NCBI GenBank assembly: GCA_030710605.1
Contig: CP092882.1
Coordinates: forward strand, 23,548,824 to 23,612,823
DNA length: 64,000 nt
Reading direction: 5' to 3'
From: Cordylochernes scorpioides
Lineage: Eukaryota > Arthropoda > Arachnida > Pseudoscorpiones > Chernetidae
Positions 44,875 to 55,816 of this stretch are shown one piece after another (positions within the stretch are counted from its first letter, which is position 1; the number at the start of each line of letters is the position of its first letter). Made by a program: the position numbers and the translations under genes. Under the pieces are notes generated by a model. The model had not been told where the DNA came from, made no database searches, and worked only from the letters and a program-made list of their open reading frames with translations.

Positions 44875-44915
44875 CTGTATACCATGGTGTCAGGCTATGA
44901 CCTTCATCAGTACAG
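44875..44915 (-). ncRNA. hammerhead ribozyme variant, GACA
   Basis: Minus strand: stem I CTGTA/TACAG (44911-44915 with 44875-44879), intact core CTGATGA, four-pair stem II AGGT/GCCT around CATA, then GACA where GAAA is expected, and palindromic CCATGG as stem III with TA before cleavage. The A14 to C change should abolish activity. Related to family B by its CCATGG stem III. Confidence 0.65.
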
Positions 44916-44919
44916 TGGC

Positions 44920-46195
44920 GACTTTAATTTCATAACATCCTACATGAGGAGTTATGGAATCGGTCGAATTTATCGAACAGGTGGTTAAGCTGGTGAAATG
45001 GCAAGGGGCGGTATACTAAGTGGCCGTTATCTGAATTTTCCAAAACTAGTGTTGGGGCTTATTCTTTATCACCACTGGTAAAGTTTCTTTCTATAGTGAT
45101 TAACAAAATGTATTCACTTCTAATGTATAATTTAAGGAGGATAGGCATCTCTAGGTACATAATTATAATCCTCCCACAGTCTTACGTCTCAATATGTGTA
45201 TCGGAATGATTCCACACCATTCTAACAAATATATTGCTTATCATACAAGTTTACAACAAATTCCATCGAAAATAATGCTATGTTTTGACATATCGACATA
45301 CAATATTCCAAAACATATCTCTATATTAACATTTTAAACAAATATATTTCATAGAACTTTCCTACAAACAGATTTTAATCCAACATATGACTTACAACAG
45401 CCACTATAGCACTATCTAACCCATCAATACCACAACACATCGTCTATATAGATAGAAAGACAGACAGACAAACAATCACCGTCTAATTGCCCGTCTCATC
45501 GTTAGAAGCAGTCTCAACCATTAATCTCCTCTTCTATCTAGATGGCCCAATATGGCATTTTTCTGGGATTAAACTCTCCTTTTAAATCCTAATTGATATT
45601 TGGGGGCCATGTAATGGACGCGCCCTTTTCCTTCTTAAGAACAACCAAGAGAAGCCTTCGTAAAATCGTTTTCTCTCTCTTCTTTTTTTGTTCTTCTCTC
45701 AATTTTCTTCTTCATCTTGTTATTGTTTGGCGCTTGTTGGAGCGGTTTAATTGCAAGGATTAGCTTTCAACTGATCCCCAAATTGGCCAGCTTGTCTGTC
45801 TCCCCTCCATTGAAGTTGTTAACATGGAGTTGTGGATCACAAGCCAAATTTGGGAGGATCAAGAGATTAACCAGTTTGTTCTTAATTGTCCGAACTTGAT
45901 GGGACCTCTTAAATTTCTTGTTAACAGGCACTAACTTGGAAAAAACAAAATGATTAAATGTGTTTTCGGTCAATTTATTCTACAATTTATACTCCTACTG
46001 AAGTGGAACACAAGTAACTCTGCAATGGGAAGTTTGAGCAGAGAATTTTAGCATGTTATATATACTCAACAATTTAAATATTCATTCGATTTTTGATTAT
46101 TCATTAGTTTACATAAACAGAATATAAATATAAGGGATTAGAGCGCTCTCTATTTATACAAAATAAATTGCTATATATAAATATGCTATATATAT
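44920..46195. other. unassigned sequence
   Basis: No supported gene. 45640-45900 has a moderately long frame that is not recognised. Confidence 0.4.
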
Positions 46196-46199
46196 AAAT

Positions 46200-46316
46200 T
46201 TGGTTGGCCAAATATCACGGTGCAAGTTAAATAAACGTTTAGTTTATTTTTCTCCCCTAGATGGCGCTCTGCCATCTAAAAAGCACATGTTCTCGTGGTC
46301 AGTAAATGCTTTCTAT
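46200..46316 (+). repeat. family A 3' end, 5' truncated
   Basis: GGTTGGCCAAATATCACGG, CTAGATGGCGCTCTGCCATC, AAAGCACATG and GTGGTCAG; the terminal T tract has changed. Confidence 0.75.
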
Positions 46317-46422
46317 ATTTTAAATATATATATGGTAATTTAAACCAACAACCCTATATTGTATAACTACTTATAACAAGATTGTCATGTTGTATATAGA
46401 AACACATCTATAAATAATTATA

Positions 46423-46937
46423 TGCATGCGGAATGCTGCAGACGTTTAAAGTCCAACTCCCCCCCTCCTCGGGAATGGTATATAAACACCTCGCTTTTTA
46501 GCCGAGTGTAGTTAGTCAGGAGTCACCCCTTTCACCGTCGGTCGTAGCCAGGGCCACCTCATCACCATGTAAAACAGTAAGAAATACTCTAAATCTCCAT
46601 CTTGCTTAGCTCAACTCCTATCTGTTCATGGAACTTTCCTACTTCAGCTGTGTCTCTTCGTTTTGTGTGTGTGGACATTCCCAAACTTTCCACTCTGCCT
46701 CGACCACGACTGCCTGTACTCTGTGAAGACTGTTAAAAGTCTTCCAAAGTGCAGAGAGGTACTGGAAAACTCTCCACGCCCTGACTGTCCCTCTCGGCTA
46801 CTACAGGTTTGACCACCGGTTACCACAGCTATAGCGAGAGTCGACAGGATCTCATCACAGATAAGTCGACAGCAACTCTTTATCACATCTAAGTCGACAG
46901 GAATCTACAAGGCTTACCAACCTCACTCTTCATCACA
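46423..46937. mobile_element. solo LTR, 515 bp
   Basis: TGCATGCGGA to TTCATCACA, flanked by TATA at 46419-46422 and 46938-46941. TATA box GGTATATAAACACC at about 46478. It is GC-richer than its flanks and shares the GTCGACAGG motif with the LTR element at 55248. Confidence 0.75.
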
Positions 46938-47039
46938 TATATATATGTTATAATAGAAAAAAAAGGTTTTTCTGTTTGATTTTTGATAATTAGTTATATA
47001 AAATTAATACTTGATGCTGATTAATTTGAGAATAGAGAT

Positions 47040-47290
47040 ATTTGTTGAGCAGTCGTGGCAATGATAAATAAAATCAGTTATCAAAATAGATTTAATTGAA
47101 CTTATGGAATATATAAAAACATGGTTTGATAAAAGTAATGCCTGGCTTAAGGCGAGTAGAATAAGGAAAACAAAAGATTATTTACATAATGTACAAAAGT
47201 TTTGAGCCGGCCAACGGGGAAAAACAACAACGAGTTTTTATAGGGGAAGCATGACCTCTGGCGGTCGATTTAACAATATTTGAATCTATG
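47040..47290 (-). repeat. repeat family F5
   Basis: Minus-strand copy: CGACCGCCAGAGGTCATGCT, CCCCTATAAAAACTCG, GGCCGGCTCAAAACTTTTGT, CTTAAGCCAGGCAT. Confidence 0.85.
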
Positions 47291-47604
47291 ATATATATTT
47301 TAAATAAAATAATATTTTTTATATAACATATATATGCATCCATATACGCTAATTTGCATAGTTTCTTCAACTATCCTAACCAGGAATACCGTTCGAGTGA
47401 CTGCTAAATAACCAGAATAGCTCAATACAATAGTAGATACTTACAGTAACATAAACTGCCTAAACCACTAAGAGGGCTTGCAAATGATGAGCCAAACCTT
47501 TCCAATTTATTTCCATTACATTAAAGAAAATTGATAAAGTTTTATTTAAATTCAATAAAATTGCGATATAATTTTATATAAATATCTAAAAACCTTAGGC
47601 AATA

Positions 47605-47905
47605 ATTAAGAAAAAGGCATCTCTCCTTATCGTGCAACTGAAGTTTCTGATGGCTTGCGCCATCTATCGGAATAAATATCAACTATCAACTATTTTGGTT
47701 GATTTTTAATTATTCCAGAATCATNNNNNNNNNNNNNNNNNNNNNNNNNNNNNNNNNNNNNNNNNNNNNNNNNNNNNNNNNNNNNNNNNNNNNNNNNNNN
47801 NNNNNNNNNNNNNNNNNNNNNNNNTTTCTCGATAAGGAGATGCCTTTTTCATAATGTATGCACCTTATCCCATTACAATATCACATTTGTACTATTTTTA
47901 TACTT
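47605..47905. repeat. F3 palindromic retroposon with gap
   Basis: Left arm from AATTAAGAAAAAGGCATCTC to 47724, right arm after the gap from CTCGATAAGGAGATGCCTTT to about 47852, followed by the conserved GCACCTTATCCCA flank. Confidence 0.8.
47725..47824. other. assembly gap of 100 N
   Basis: Exactly 100 N, a placeholder size. It falls inside the inverted repeat F3. Confidence 1.
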
Positions 47906-48272
47906 AGGAAATATTATTTCCTTTATTGCAATACACCGCGAGCTTTCGAGATCTTGTTCTTCAACATGCGAAATTAAAACTGAGAGTGAACACGGTAGGG
48001 ATAGATTTACTCAATGATGGCATTTTATACTGCGTTTTTGGATATGTGAGAATTAAATAATGATGGCCATTTATAGTCGATTTGTGATATGGCAGAATTG
48101 CTCTGGGAAGTCTATTCATCTGTTTATACCGTTCCTTTTCTGATATTCGAAACCCTCATATCGAAATATAAGAACAGTATAAACAGAAACCACACAATAT
48201 CGGCTTGGTGCCTCTTTGGTAAATTCTGAAGATTTCATGAATTTTTCACCATTCTTATGAAATCAAAGCCCA

Positions 48273-48322
48273 CCCTTGGATTGACGAGGGCTATAGTCCG
48301 AAAACATAGTCTCCAGGAGGGC
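48273..48322 (+). ncRNA. hammerhead ribozyme, family B
   Basis: Stem I CCTTGGA/TCCAGG (six pairs including one wobble), core TTGACGA (C3 to T) at 48281-48287, stem II GGGC/GTCC with one wobble, GAAA at 48300-48303, GTC at 48309-48311 before cleavage. Confidence 0.7.
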
Positions 48323-48470
48323 TTTGTGATTTCGCGAAAATTGGTTTTGCGGATGTTTGACCGAGTCTGATAGTTTTCAAAGACGGTCAAAGAAATGTTC
48401 ATTAGTTTTTGTGTCTATTTCAGGGAAGTGATGGCATTTATTTTTATAGATCAATATACTCCCATCAAAA
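48273..48470 (+). repeat. family B hammerhead retroposon
   Basis: Ribozyme, then GGTTTTGCGG, TTTCAAAGACGGTCAAAGAA, TTTTTGTGTCTATTT and GATGGCATTTATTTTTATAG. Homologous to 11962-12167. Confidence 0.7.
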
Positions 48471-48479
48471 TATCCATCA

Positions 48480-48575
48480 ATAAATATATAAAGGTTAGAC
48501 ATATTCTGACCTATCAAACGCTCCTTTTTGGATAGCATTGCGCCATCTACAATATCAAATTTCAACTAAATCTTG
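48480..48575 (-). repeat. family A/F4 3' end, diverged
   Basis: Minus strand: GTAGATGGCGCAATGCTATC followed by GGTCAGAATATG, the shared 3' module. Confidence 0.55.
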
Positions 48576-48779
48576 ATTAAGGCTTATTCCATGATATTGG
48601 TCTACAAAATTCTTGAAAGATATATTGTGGTGGTTCGTCTGGTTTTGAAAAAATGATTCAATTATTCATTCCAAGGTATTTTAATTATTACAAAAATATA
48701 TAAAAATAAATATCAATGTTAATTATTAGTGATTATTATCGTCACAAATTAAAATCTTGTAAAGAAGAGTTTAAAAAGG

Positions 48780-49060
48780 TTTGATGAAAATGGATGGATG
48801 AAAATGGCCGTTGGTTCGTAGAGGCGTCCAAAACAATGGTTTCCTCCCCCGTGTTTACACGTCACCACCGCCACGCATGCGCCGACTTAGCGTACACGGC
48901 TGGCAAAGGTGGTGGCGGTTGAAAGGGCTGTTCAAAATTGGCGGTGGGTCAAAACGCCGTCACAATATAAACATCAAGATTATTCCAACTATATACACAT
49001 TTCGAGATATTTGCCTACATCAGCGTGTTGCAGGCTGTAGATAAACGAGCAAAAAGCTGG
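48780..49060. repeat. GC-rich block with weak hammerhead-like motif
   Basis: CpG-rich compared with its flanks. The minus strand reads CACGCTGATGTAGGC, then CTCGAAATGTG. Core and stems are too poor to call a ribozyme. It looks like part of another retroposon family. Confidence 0.35.
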
Positions 49061-49309
49061 TGTTAGAAGTTTCCTGAAAAGCCAAGGAATAGGTAGTTGA
49101 AGTAAAATTCGCATAAATACCATTATATTAAGTGAAATGGAAAAATAATAAGGTCAGGTAAAAGTGATATTAATTCTCATTTGACGTTCAGGATGTTTTA
49201 TTTATTATATTGCCTGACCTCCTTTACACTATTTTTTACCTTTTTCATTTCTTTTACATATATGAATATCGTTATGAAAATAAAGCAATTCATAAATAAA
49301 TCTTCAATT

Positions 49310-49448
49310 AAAAAGGCATATTTTGGGTCAAAATATAATTTATTTTATCAATGTTCCAGTTGGCTGAACGCCAATTAATAAAGATTGGCGTTTATCGAAC
49401 TGAAATATTGGTAAAATAAATGATATTTTGATCCAATATATGCCTTTT
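49310..49448. repeat. F2 palindrome, short spacer
   Basis: AAAAAGGCATATTTTGGGTC to CCAATATATGCCTTTTT. Arms meet at TAATAAAGATTGGCG; the core is partly lost. Confidence 0.8.
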
Positions 49449-49469
49449 TAATTAAAGATATGGAAATAT

Positions 49470-49572
49470 GAAAAAGTCATATCCAGACAGCTCATATAAG
49501 CATTTGATTTTCAATCCACTAGATGACGCTATGCCATATAAAATGCTTATGTAAGGTCAGGATATGTCTTTT
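49470..49572. repeat. F4 (family A 3' end) small palindrome
   Basis: AAAAAGTCATATCC and GGTCAGGATATGTCTTTTTT ends flank CTAGATGACGCTATGCC. Confidence 0.7.
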
Positions 49573-49687
49573 TTTGTCATAAATATCAACATCTGACCGA
49601 TGTTTCTAATCTCTTCCTATTTTTTCATATGCATATATGTAAATTGAATGGTATCTAGAGGAATAAATCCCAACTCAACCTTGATCT

Positions 49688-50223
49688 TAAATACCCATTC
49701 CAAGAGTCTAGCATCAGTATCAATATAAAAGTAAGATCGAAAAATTCAATATAACAGCGGTATTTTTTAATTTTTTTATTATCATTTACAAAGCACGCGA
49801 TATCCGTCTTGGATATTTGCATGCATACACAAGTTTGGGAGCTTTTACAGTAATTATTAATATGATTTTAGTTATTATAATAGAAATTATTAACGTATTT
49901 GTCAGTTAGTTAACGATTTAATTACCCTATAATGAATATTAGTGAACATCACAGTTAAGAACAGAAATTTAGAGTTATTTACAGCATATAACTATTTACC
50001 ATTTATTACAGCCCAGGCTATCTATTACTAAAAAACATTCTACAAAATCTAATTATAGATTGGTATGGTATATTCAACTGGCGAAACCGCTGGGAGGGTT
50101 CACAACTGATGAGCCAGGAGCCTCCAATTAAATTTTCCATTGCAGTAAGGGCAGTAGAAATTGTTTAATTTTTAAAAGAATCATACGTTTAGTAATTAAT
50201 TAATAATAGTTTCGAAATTTCAT
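49688..50223 (+). repeat. F1 copy with 297-bp insertion
   Basis: F1 runs 49688-49764 and 50062-50223. The piece between (49765-50061) starts with a T run and is bounded by GGTAT at 49760-49764 and 50062-50066, a likely 5-bp target duplication. The inserted element is not recognised. Confidence 0.6.
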
Positions 50224-50243
50224 ATATGTAAATATTAAAATAA

Positions 50244-50443
50244 AAAAGCATATTCTGACTACGAGCATATTGGACTTTTAAATAGCAGAGCACCATCTAG
50301 TGTTCTTGATTTATTAAGAAAATGAGTTGTCCAAATATCAGGGAACATGGTTAAATCAAAGTTTAGTTCATTTCTGTTCAACTAGATGGCGCTCTTCTAT
50401 CTAAAAAGCTTATGTGCTCGTGGTCAGGATATGCCTTTTATGA
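50244..50443. repeat. F4 palindromic retroposon (family A 3' ends)
   Basis: Inverted arms AAAAAGCATATTCTGACTAC and GTGGTCAGGATATGCCTTTT. The right arm runs through CAAATATCAGGGAACATGG and CTAGATGGCGCTC. The junction lies just downstream of where the ribozyme would be. Confidence 0.8.
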
Positions 50444-50539
50444 TTTTAATAGCAACACCCGAACTTTTTTATTAGTTTATTTTGATATTATTTTTCATAT
50501 ATGTATACTAATAAAGTAAAGCACGAAGGAAGATGAGTT

Positions 50540-50640
50540 TCTTTTTAATAAACGTGAGCGAGCTTTCGGGGTACACGCCCTTCTACTGGCAAAAAAAACT
50601 AAGAGATTCAAAGAGATACAAGCCTATTTATACTATGGTA
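50540..50640 (-). repeat. P-type motif
   Basis: Minus strand: AGAAGGGCGTGTACCCCGAAAGCTCGC, with a GGG/CCC stem before CGAAA. Confidence 0.4.
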
Positions 50641-50879
50641 AGCAATATTTTAGCATATTTACATTTTTTCTTATAGACGGAGAAACAAAATATAACTATG
50701 ATTACAATTGAGATGTGCAAATATAGGGGAAAAGGACAATTAGGTAAGAAACTCATCTTCCTTCGTGCTTTACTTTATTTGATTATCTAAACAGGAAGAG
50801 TTCTATTGCTCATTCATATATGTATACTCTAGTAATCTTAGTAGTTGTCTATAGTCCTAAGCCTTTGTCCATAGTTTAC

Positions 50880-51157
50880 TCATTCTTTTTTCATTTAAAA
50901 AATTCCACCATTCAGTGTAGCATATAAAAGCATAATAATCCACTACATTATTTGAGCTCTAAAGAAACGGTCTGGTAGATTAAATTAGCGAAACCGCTTG
51001 GAGGGTTCACCACTGATGAGCCAAGCCCTTCCAATATTTTATCATCGCAGTAAGGACAGTAGAAGTTTGATTTATTTGTGATAATAAACATTCGCGTTTT
51101 GGTGTTTTAATTTGTATTATATAGAATTATGTTACGATGCACTAGCGCGCCATCTGT
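50880..51157 (+). repeat. F1 retroposon, longer variant
   Basis: AGTGTAGCATATAAAAGCAT, TGAGCTCTAAAGAAACGGTC, the GCGAAACCGCTTGGAGGGTT core and CATCGCAGTAAGGACAGTAG. Confidence 0.8.
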
Positions 51158-51367
51158 TATGAAAATTATAAACTATTTTAGACGTGTAAGATTCTTTTTG
51201 ATATTAAACAATTTCTACTGCCCTTACTGCAATGGAAAAATTAATGGGAGGGCCTGGCTCATCAGTGGTGAACCCTCCCTTTAATATTTTCATTGCAGTA
51301 AGGGCAGTAGAAATTGTTTAATTTCAAAAAGAATCATACGCCTCTAAAATAGTTTCTAATTTTCATA
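51158..51367. repeat. F1 near-perfect palindrome
   Basis: Arms of about 100 nt (TATGAAAATTATAAACTATT...GCCCTTACTGCAATG and inverse) around a loop with CTGGCTCATCAGTGGTGAAC. The left flank reads GCGCGCCATCTGT. Confidence 0.9.
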
Positions 51368-51454
51368 GTAGTATGGAAGTTAAAGACCAAACGATTAAAA
51401 TGGACGTGTCAATATATTTATATATATGTTATATTATAATATTATTTTATATAA

Positions 51455-51760
51455 AATTATATTTCATAGATTCAAATATTCTGCTAAATCGACCGCCAGA
51501 GGTCACACTTTGCATATAAAAGCTCGTTGTTGTTTTTCCCCGTTGGCCGGCTCAAAACTTTTGTACATTATGTAATTAATCTTTTGTTTTTCCTTGTTCT
51601 ATTCACCTTAAGCCAGGCAGCACTTTTACCAAATTATGTTTATATATATATTGCTTTAGCGCAATTAAGTCTATTTATTATTGAACTAATTTTATTATAA
51701 TCTCTTCCACGACTGCATACCAAAATCAAGCAAATGACCAATAATTCCTCTACACTCGCT
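51455..51760 (+). repeat. repeat family F5
   Basis: AATCGACCGCCAGAGGTCAC, GGCCGGCTCAAAACTTTTGT, CCTTAAGCCAGGCAGC and CCACGACTGCAT. Confidence 0.8.
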
Positions 51761-51799
51761 TTTTCGTTTTTGTAACTATTGTGTTGGAGCGGGTCGCTC

Positions 51800-52033
51800 C
51801 TTAAATAAATGCATATATTAGTTAATAACTAAATGGAATCCTCTCTTTCTTTTTCCCAGTAAGAGGCGCCTACGGAAGCCAAAAGTACATAGACAGATAA
51901 AGCACATAAGGCTATAGTTATTAACTAATATATGCATCTATTTAAGGCGCCAATTTATAATTGTAACAAATAGTATTTGAATAAAAACATTAAATCGGGT
52001 AAAACACGGGCGTTGCCCGGGTCATTCGGCTAG
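51800..52033 (+). mobile_element. Helitron-like 3' end
   Basis: GGCGCCAATTTATAATTGTA, then TCGGGTAAAACACGGGCGTT, GCCCGGGTCATTCGG and CTAG at 52030-52033 before T. Same family as 7498-9436. A palindrome at 51800-51950 precedes it, and the left end is not found. Confidence 0.55.
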
Positions 52034-52574
52034 TAATATATATATACTATCACAACAAGTAAATAAACAAAATTCACACTGTTATTAGCATGTAGTTTAT
52101 ATAGATACCACCCACCCTACTTTTTCTTCTACAAATTAAAAACGTTCAATTTTCTCAACTTTTTTTTCTCCTTCCTTCCAACCTAACCAAATTTGTGATG
52201 GGGCCAATATGAAAAATTACCCTATCATAATTAGGTTTTCATTTTAAGGAGTGCAAAAAATAATTTGTTCTCCTTCCTTCATATTTTTGTTCGTTGTCAT
52301 TATTAAAAGAACATGATCAATGGAAAGTAGCTGTTCTAATAAATTGGCCAGAAATTAAAACACAGAGGCCTCTCTCCTAACCCCCCTCCTTTTTTTTCAT
52401 TTTCTTTAATGGCGTGTATTGGGGTGAAGACCTCTTTACAGGCTAAAAGATAAAATTTGATGGAAAAGACGAGGCGGATTAATTTTCTTTGAGGTATTAT
52501 TGGACAGGACTTTATATTTTTTATCAAAGTTTATTTTTAATATTTCTACTATATTTATATATATAATAAATTTG
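52034..52574. other. no feature recognised
   Basis: AT-rich with pyrimidine tracts. No supported gene. Confidence 0.4.
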
Positions 52575-52805
52575 AAATATTTTGAGGCGTATGATTCTTT
52601 TAAAAAAATTAATCAATTTTCTACTGCCCTTACTACAATGATAAAATAATGAGCGGGCCCCTGGCTCATCAGTAGTGAACCCTCCCAGCGGTTTCGCCAT
52701 TACAAGAGTCTAACATTAATATCAGTATAAAAGGAAAACCTAAATGCAATATTACAGCGGTATAGTAGATTAAACTGGCGAAACCGCTGGGAGGGTTCAC
52801 CCCTT
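52575..52805. repeat. F1 inverted pair
   Basis: Minus-strand F1 (52580-52735) faces a plus-strand F1 core (52755-52800). A LINE 3' tail begins at the right edge. Confidence 0.8.
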
Positions 52806-53640
52806 TTAATATACAACAACAACAACAGCAGCCTTATTAGGACATTTCCGTCCTGTAAGGACTCGCCATACATCATTTTCATGGAGAAAAGGGGAAAAAC
52901 ATAAACAAAAGAGAGAAGGGAAAATGAAAAGGAAATCAAAGTATTCAACATAACTATACAAATTAACTATGGAAGGAAATTGTTCTGTAATTTTAGTTCT
53001 TAGAGATTACCTTGTTCTCTAACGCTTTATGAAAGTTAAACAATTCTATCGCTATATATGTTTTTATCGGACATTATTTTGATTAGCTGAACTGGGTTCA
53101 CGTAGACATGGAAAATGTTCTTTAAAATCTTATTCCGTTCCTCGTTAACAATAGTGCATTCATAGATGTAGTTGGTCATTTCTTCTATGCTTTCAGGTTT
53201 GCAGAATTTACTAATACAATCTTCCTTTTTAATATTTGAATGTGACTTTCTCTTAGTAAAGTCGAAGTGATTCTTGTTTGGGTAATGTAACCTTTTATGT
53301 CTAATGATAGGTTCCAGATTAAAATTTGTTCAGGTATTGAATACTTATATAATAATTTATAATTAAAATATAATCTTGTATGATCCATTTTTGCTTAGTC
53401 CTGCTGAATTAATTGTTCAGTTTTTGTACGAAAAATTCCTGGTAATTCGTTTTGAATGGTCTCATAGTCGTTAGCATTGTTTATCCAGGCAAGTCCGCAT
53501 TGGTGATAAATTGCTAAAATAGTCCTGTAGAGTACAATAGGTTTTCCTGTATTTATGTATATTTCTCTTAACCTTTTCCAGCATATCTTGGGGAACCTAT
53601 GATTACTCATTCTTTGTAATCTTAAAAGGTATTTCATGGT
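52806..53640 (-). pseudogene. LINE 3' end with decayed C-terminal ORF
   Basis: The minus strand ends TCCTAATAAGGCTGCTGTTG followed by (GTT)n at 52814. Upstream frames (53185-53388 and 53395-53637) read like the C-terminus of a non-LTR reverse transcriptase (MSNHRFPKICWKRLREIYIN and LYRTILAIYHQCGLAWINNA), broken by stops. The 3' 350 bp match 39595-39955. The catalytic domains are absent. Confidence 0.75.
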
Positions 53641-53973
53641 TAATTTAGTGGCGTTTAGTGTAAGTTACTTTTGATATATTTATTATAAAGGCACTAGAGG
53701 ATGATATTAAAAGAAACAGCTACTTCTTTCACACATATATAAACATAAAGGACATTCCTACCGTTATAAAGTGCATTAAGACAATAATATTCTTAGTCTC
53801 CTTTGTGTTTAACTGTATATTCAAATATATGATTATGCGTCAAAGAAATGGATTAATATTTTATGACTCTCTGTATTCAATAGTTTCCCTGCATTTTTAA
53901 CGGCCAGGAATAACAGTACTTAAAAGAAGAAGTATCTTATACTGCACTTATATATATATGTTGTATTTAGATA

Positions 53974-54061
53974 ATAAAAAGGAATATATTGGATTGAATA
54001 AAAGATTTATATGCCAATATTTCGGCTGGCTGAACGCAAACCTTTGTTAAGGCATTATATA
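53974..54061. repeat. F2 fragment
   Basis: AAAAAGGAATATATTGGATT end and a single arm holding the fold at 54012-54054. Confidence 0.8.
54012..54054 (-). ncRNA. hammerhead-like RNA, F2
   Basis: Minus strand: TGCC/GGCA stem I (54051-54054 with 54012-54015), TTAACAAA core, stem II GGTTTGC/GCCAGCC with mismatches around GTTCA, GAAA, ATAT, T. Confidence 0.4.
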
Positions 54062-54111
54062 TTTGTATATTCAAACTCAGTGCCGCATGGTCTTATAATA
54101 TTTATAAAATT

Positions 54112-54200
54112 CTAGATGAATGACCCGGCTTCGCCCGAGAGTTCCCCCAGCGCAATTTCCTTCATACTGAAAGTACATCAATAATAAATAGTAGAAGTGT
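54112..54200 (-). mobile_element. Helitron-like 3' end
   Basis: Minus strand: CTCTCGGGCGAAGCCGGGTC, ATTCAT, CTAG at 54112-54115. The next base is A instead of the expected T, and the left end is not seen. Confidence 0.4.
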
Positions 54201-55243
54201 CATATAATAGCAATTCAGAAGTAACACATAAACCACAGGCAAAAATTGTGTGTGATGGCAAAAATTGTATTATATTAGTGTTTAGGTATTTGATTTAATT
54301 ATTTTTTTGCAATTCATCTAGTTATTTCAAAATCAATATAGTTTAAATAGATGGCAGCTTTTCCACCCAACCCCCGAGGTACACGCCCCAGCGCATTAAC
54401 ACTTGAAATTGCCTGAGTTGAGTAAGTAACTGCGATGGATCTTGACTGCGATGACCATCTTCTCAGTGAGAATAGGAAAAAATAGGTTTATAAAAAATTA
54501 ATCCAAAATACTGGCATGTAAATATATTTTTTGTAAAAAATAAAAGAGCAAATGGAAATTAGGCAAACATGTGTGTTTGCTAATGACTGTGACTGCATCT
54601 TAAACGATTTTTTTAAAAAGATATAAAACAAAGGCCAGAACAAAAATTAATAAAAAATACGAAAGCCATTATTTACATACAGTTAAACTTATTTTTAAAT
54701 TACAAATATTTTCTCACAATGAGTATCTTTTTATTGAAAAAACGCTAGCTTTCGAGCGTTAATCTCTTTGTGAGAAAATATTTGTAATTTTAAAACTTTC
54801 TTCACAATTTTATTATGAATAAACTAATTTTGTAAAGTTTTTTCATATATTTTATTGTGTGCACTTACCGTAACTTGGTAATATAAATTTCTCTCTCAAT
54901 GCTCAATACTAAAAAAAAAGTAACACTCGTAAAAAAAGATATAAAAAAAAAATACGCAAGCAACTTGAAAAAAAAAAATGCAGAACGCTCATTGATCGCT
55001 TAATTGGCCTGGTGTTGTTACTTCGCTTCCTATTTACTCTGCGTAAAATAAAGTTCTTCAATTGAAAAAAATAAATAGCCAAAAATACCAATCAAAATTT
55101 AGCCGAAAATATTCCTCAGGTTTATAAAAAGCGACATGCAAAATATGGTACCAATTGGTTAATTAGTTTTTGTGTTTATCGCGAAACAGACAACAGACAT
55201 TGACTTTATATTTAAGAAAATATACATACATTTATAATATATA
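54201..55243. other. AT-rich sequence with a P-type motif
   Basis: A P-like motif (GCTAGCTTTCGAGCG) lies near 54746. Otherwise nothing is recognised. Confidence 0.4.
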
Positions 55244-55247
55244 TGTG

Positions 55248-55803
55248 TGTGGTAATTCAAGAATTAAAAACACCTGTGTAAATACTCACCACCTCTTCTT
55301 ACACTCCCTACTCTAATATTGACTTTTAATCATTGTACCCAATCCTCCTTTAATCAATTTAACTTTGTATGTATCGTTTTGTAGTATTCAATTAAATAAA
55401 GAGGTACATCTAGAGGGAACGTAGAAACCAAAAGGTCTTACCCCGCAAACATTAGGTCAACCGTCGCGACGCCATGGCACCAAACGTCCGATGACGTAAC
55501 AGGGCATACCCGCAGCCAAAGTAGTCAGTTCAGCAGATGCAAGATAGCCGACAGCAGCAGCAGACAGATCGTTAGTAAGTCTTTGTGAACGGGGTGGATG
55601 GCCCGCCGGCCGCAACTTGGTCTCTGCGTTCTCTCTCTCTCTCTCTCTCTGATGCCTCGGATTCCCCTGTGATTCGTCTCTGTGTGCCTTACCACTCATC
55701 ACCATCATGACTGCGCAATCATCATCTTTCCCCACGACTCAATACAACAGACCAGACCACCGAAATACCACAGCTAAAGAAAGAAAGTCGACAGGATTCG
55801 ACA
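55248..55803 (+). repeat. 5' LTR, promoter segment deleted
   Basis: 556 bp. Compared with the 3' LTR it lacks 85 bp containing TATAAAAAG. The missing piece is bounded in the other LTR by two copies of CCCGCAGCCAA. It has a longer CT run near 55632-55650. Confidence 0.9.
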
Positions 55804-55816
55804 TAGAGTCGACAGG

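Noticed and set aside
45717-45973. Overlapping frames on both strands
   Set aside because: Short, with no recognisable motif and atypical composition for a protein; likely chance.
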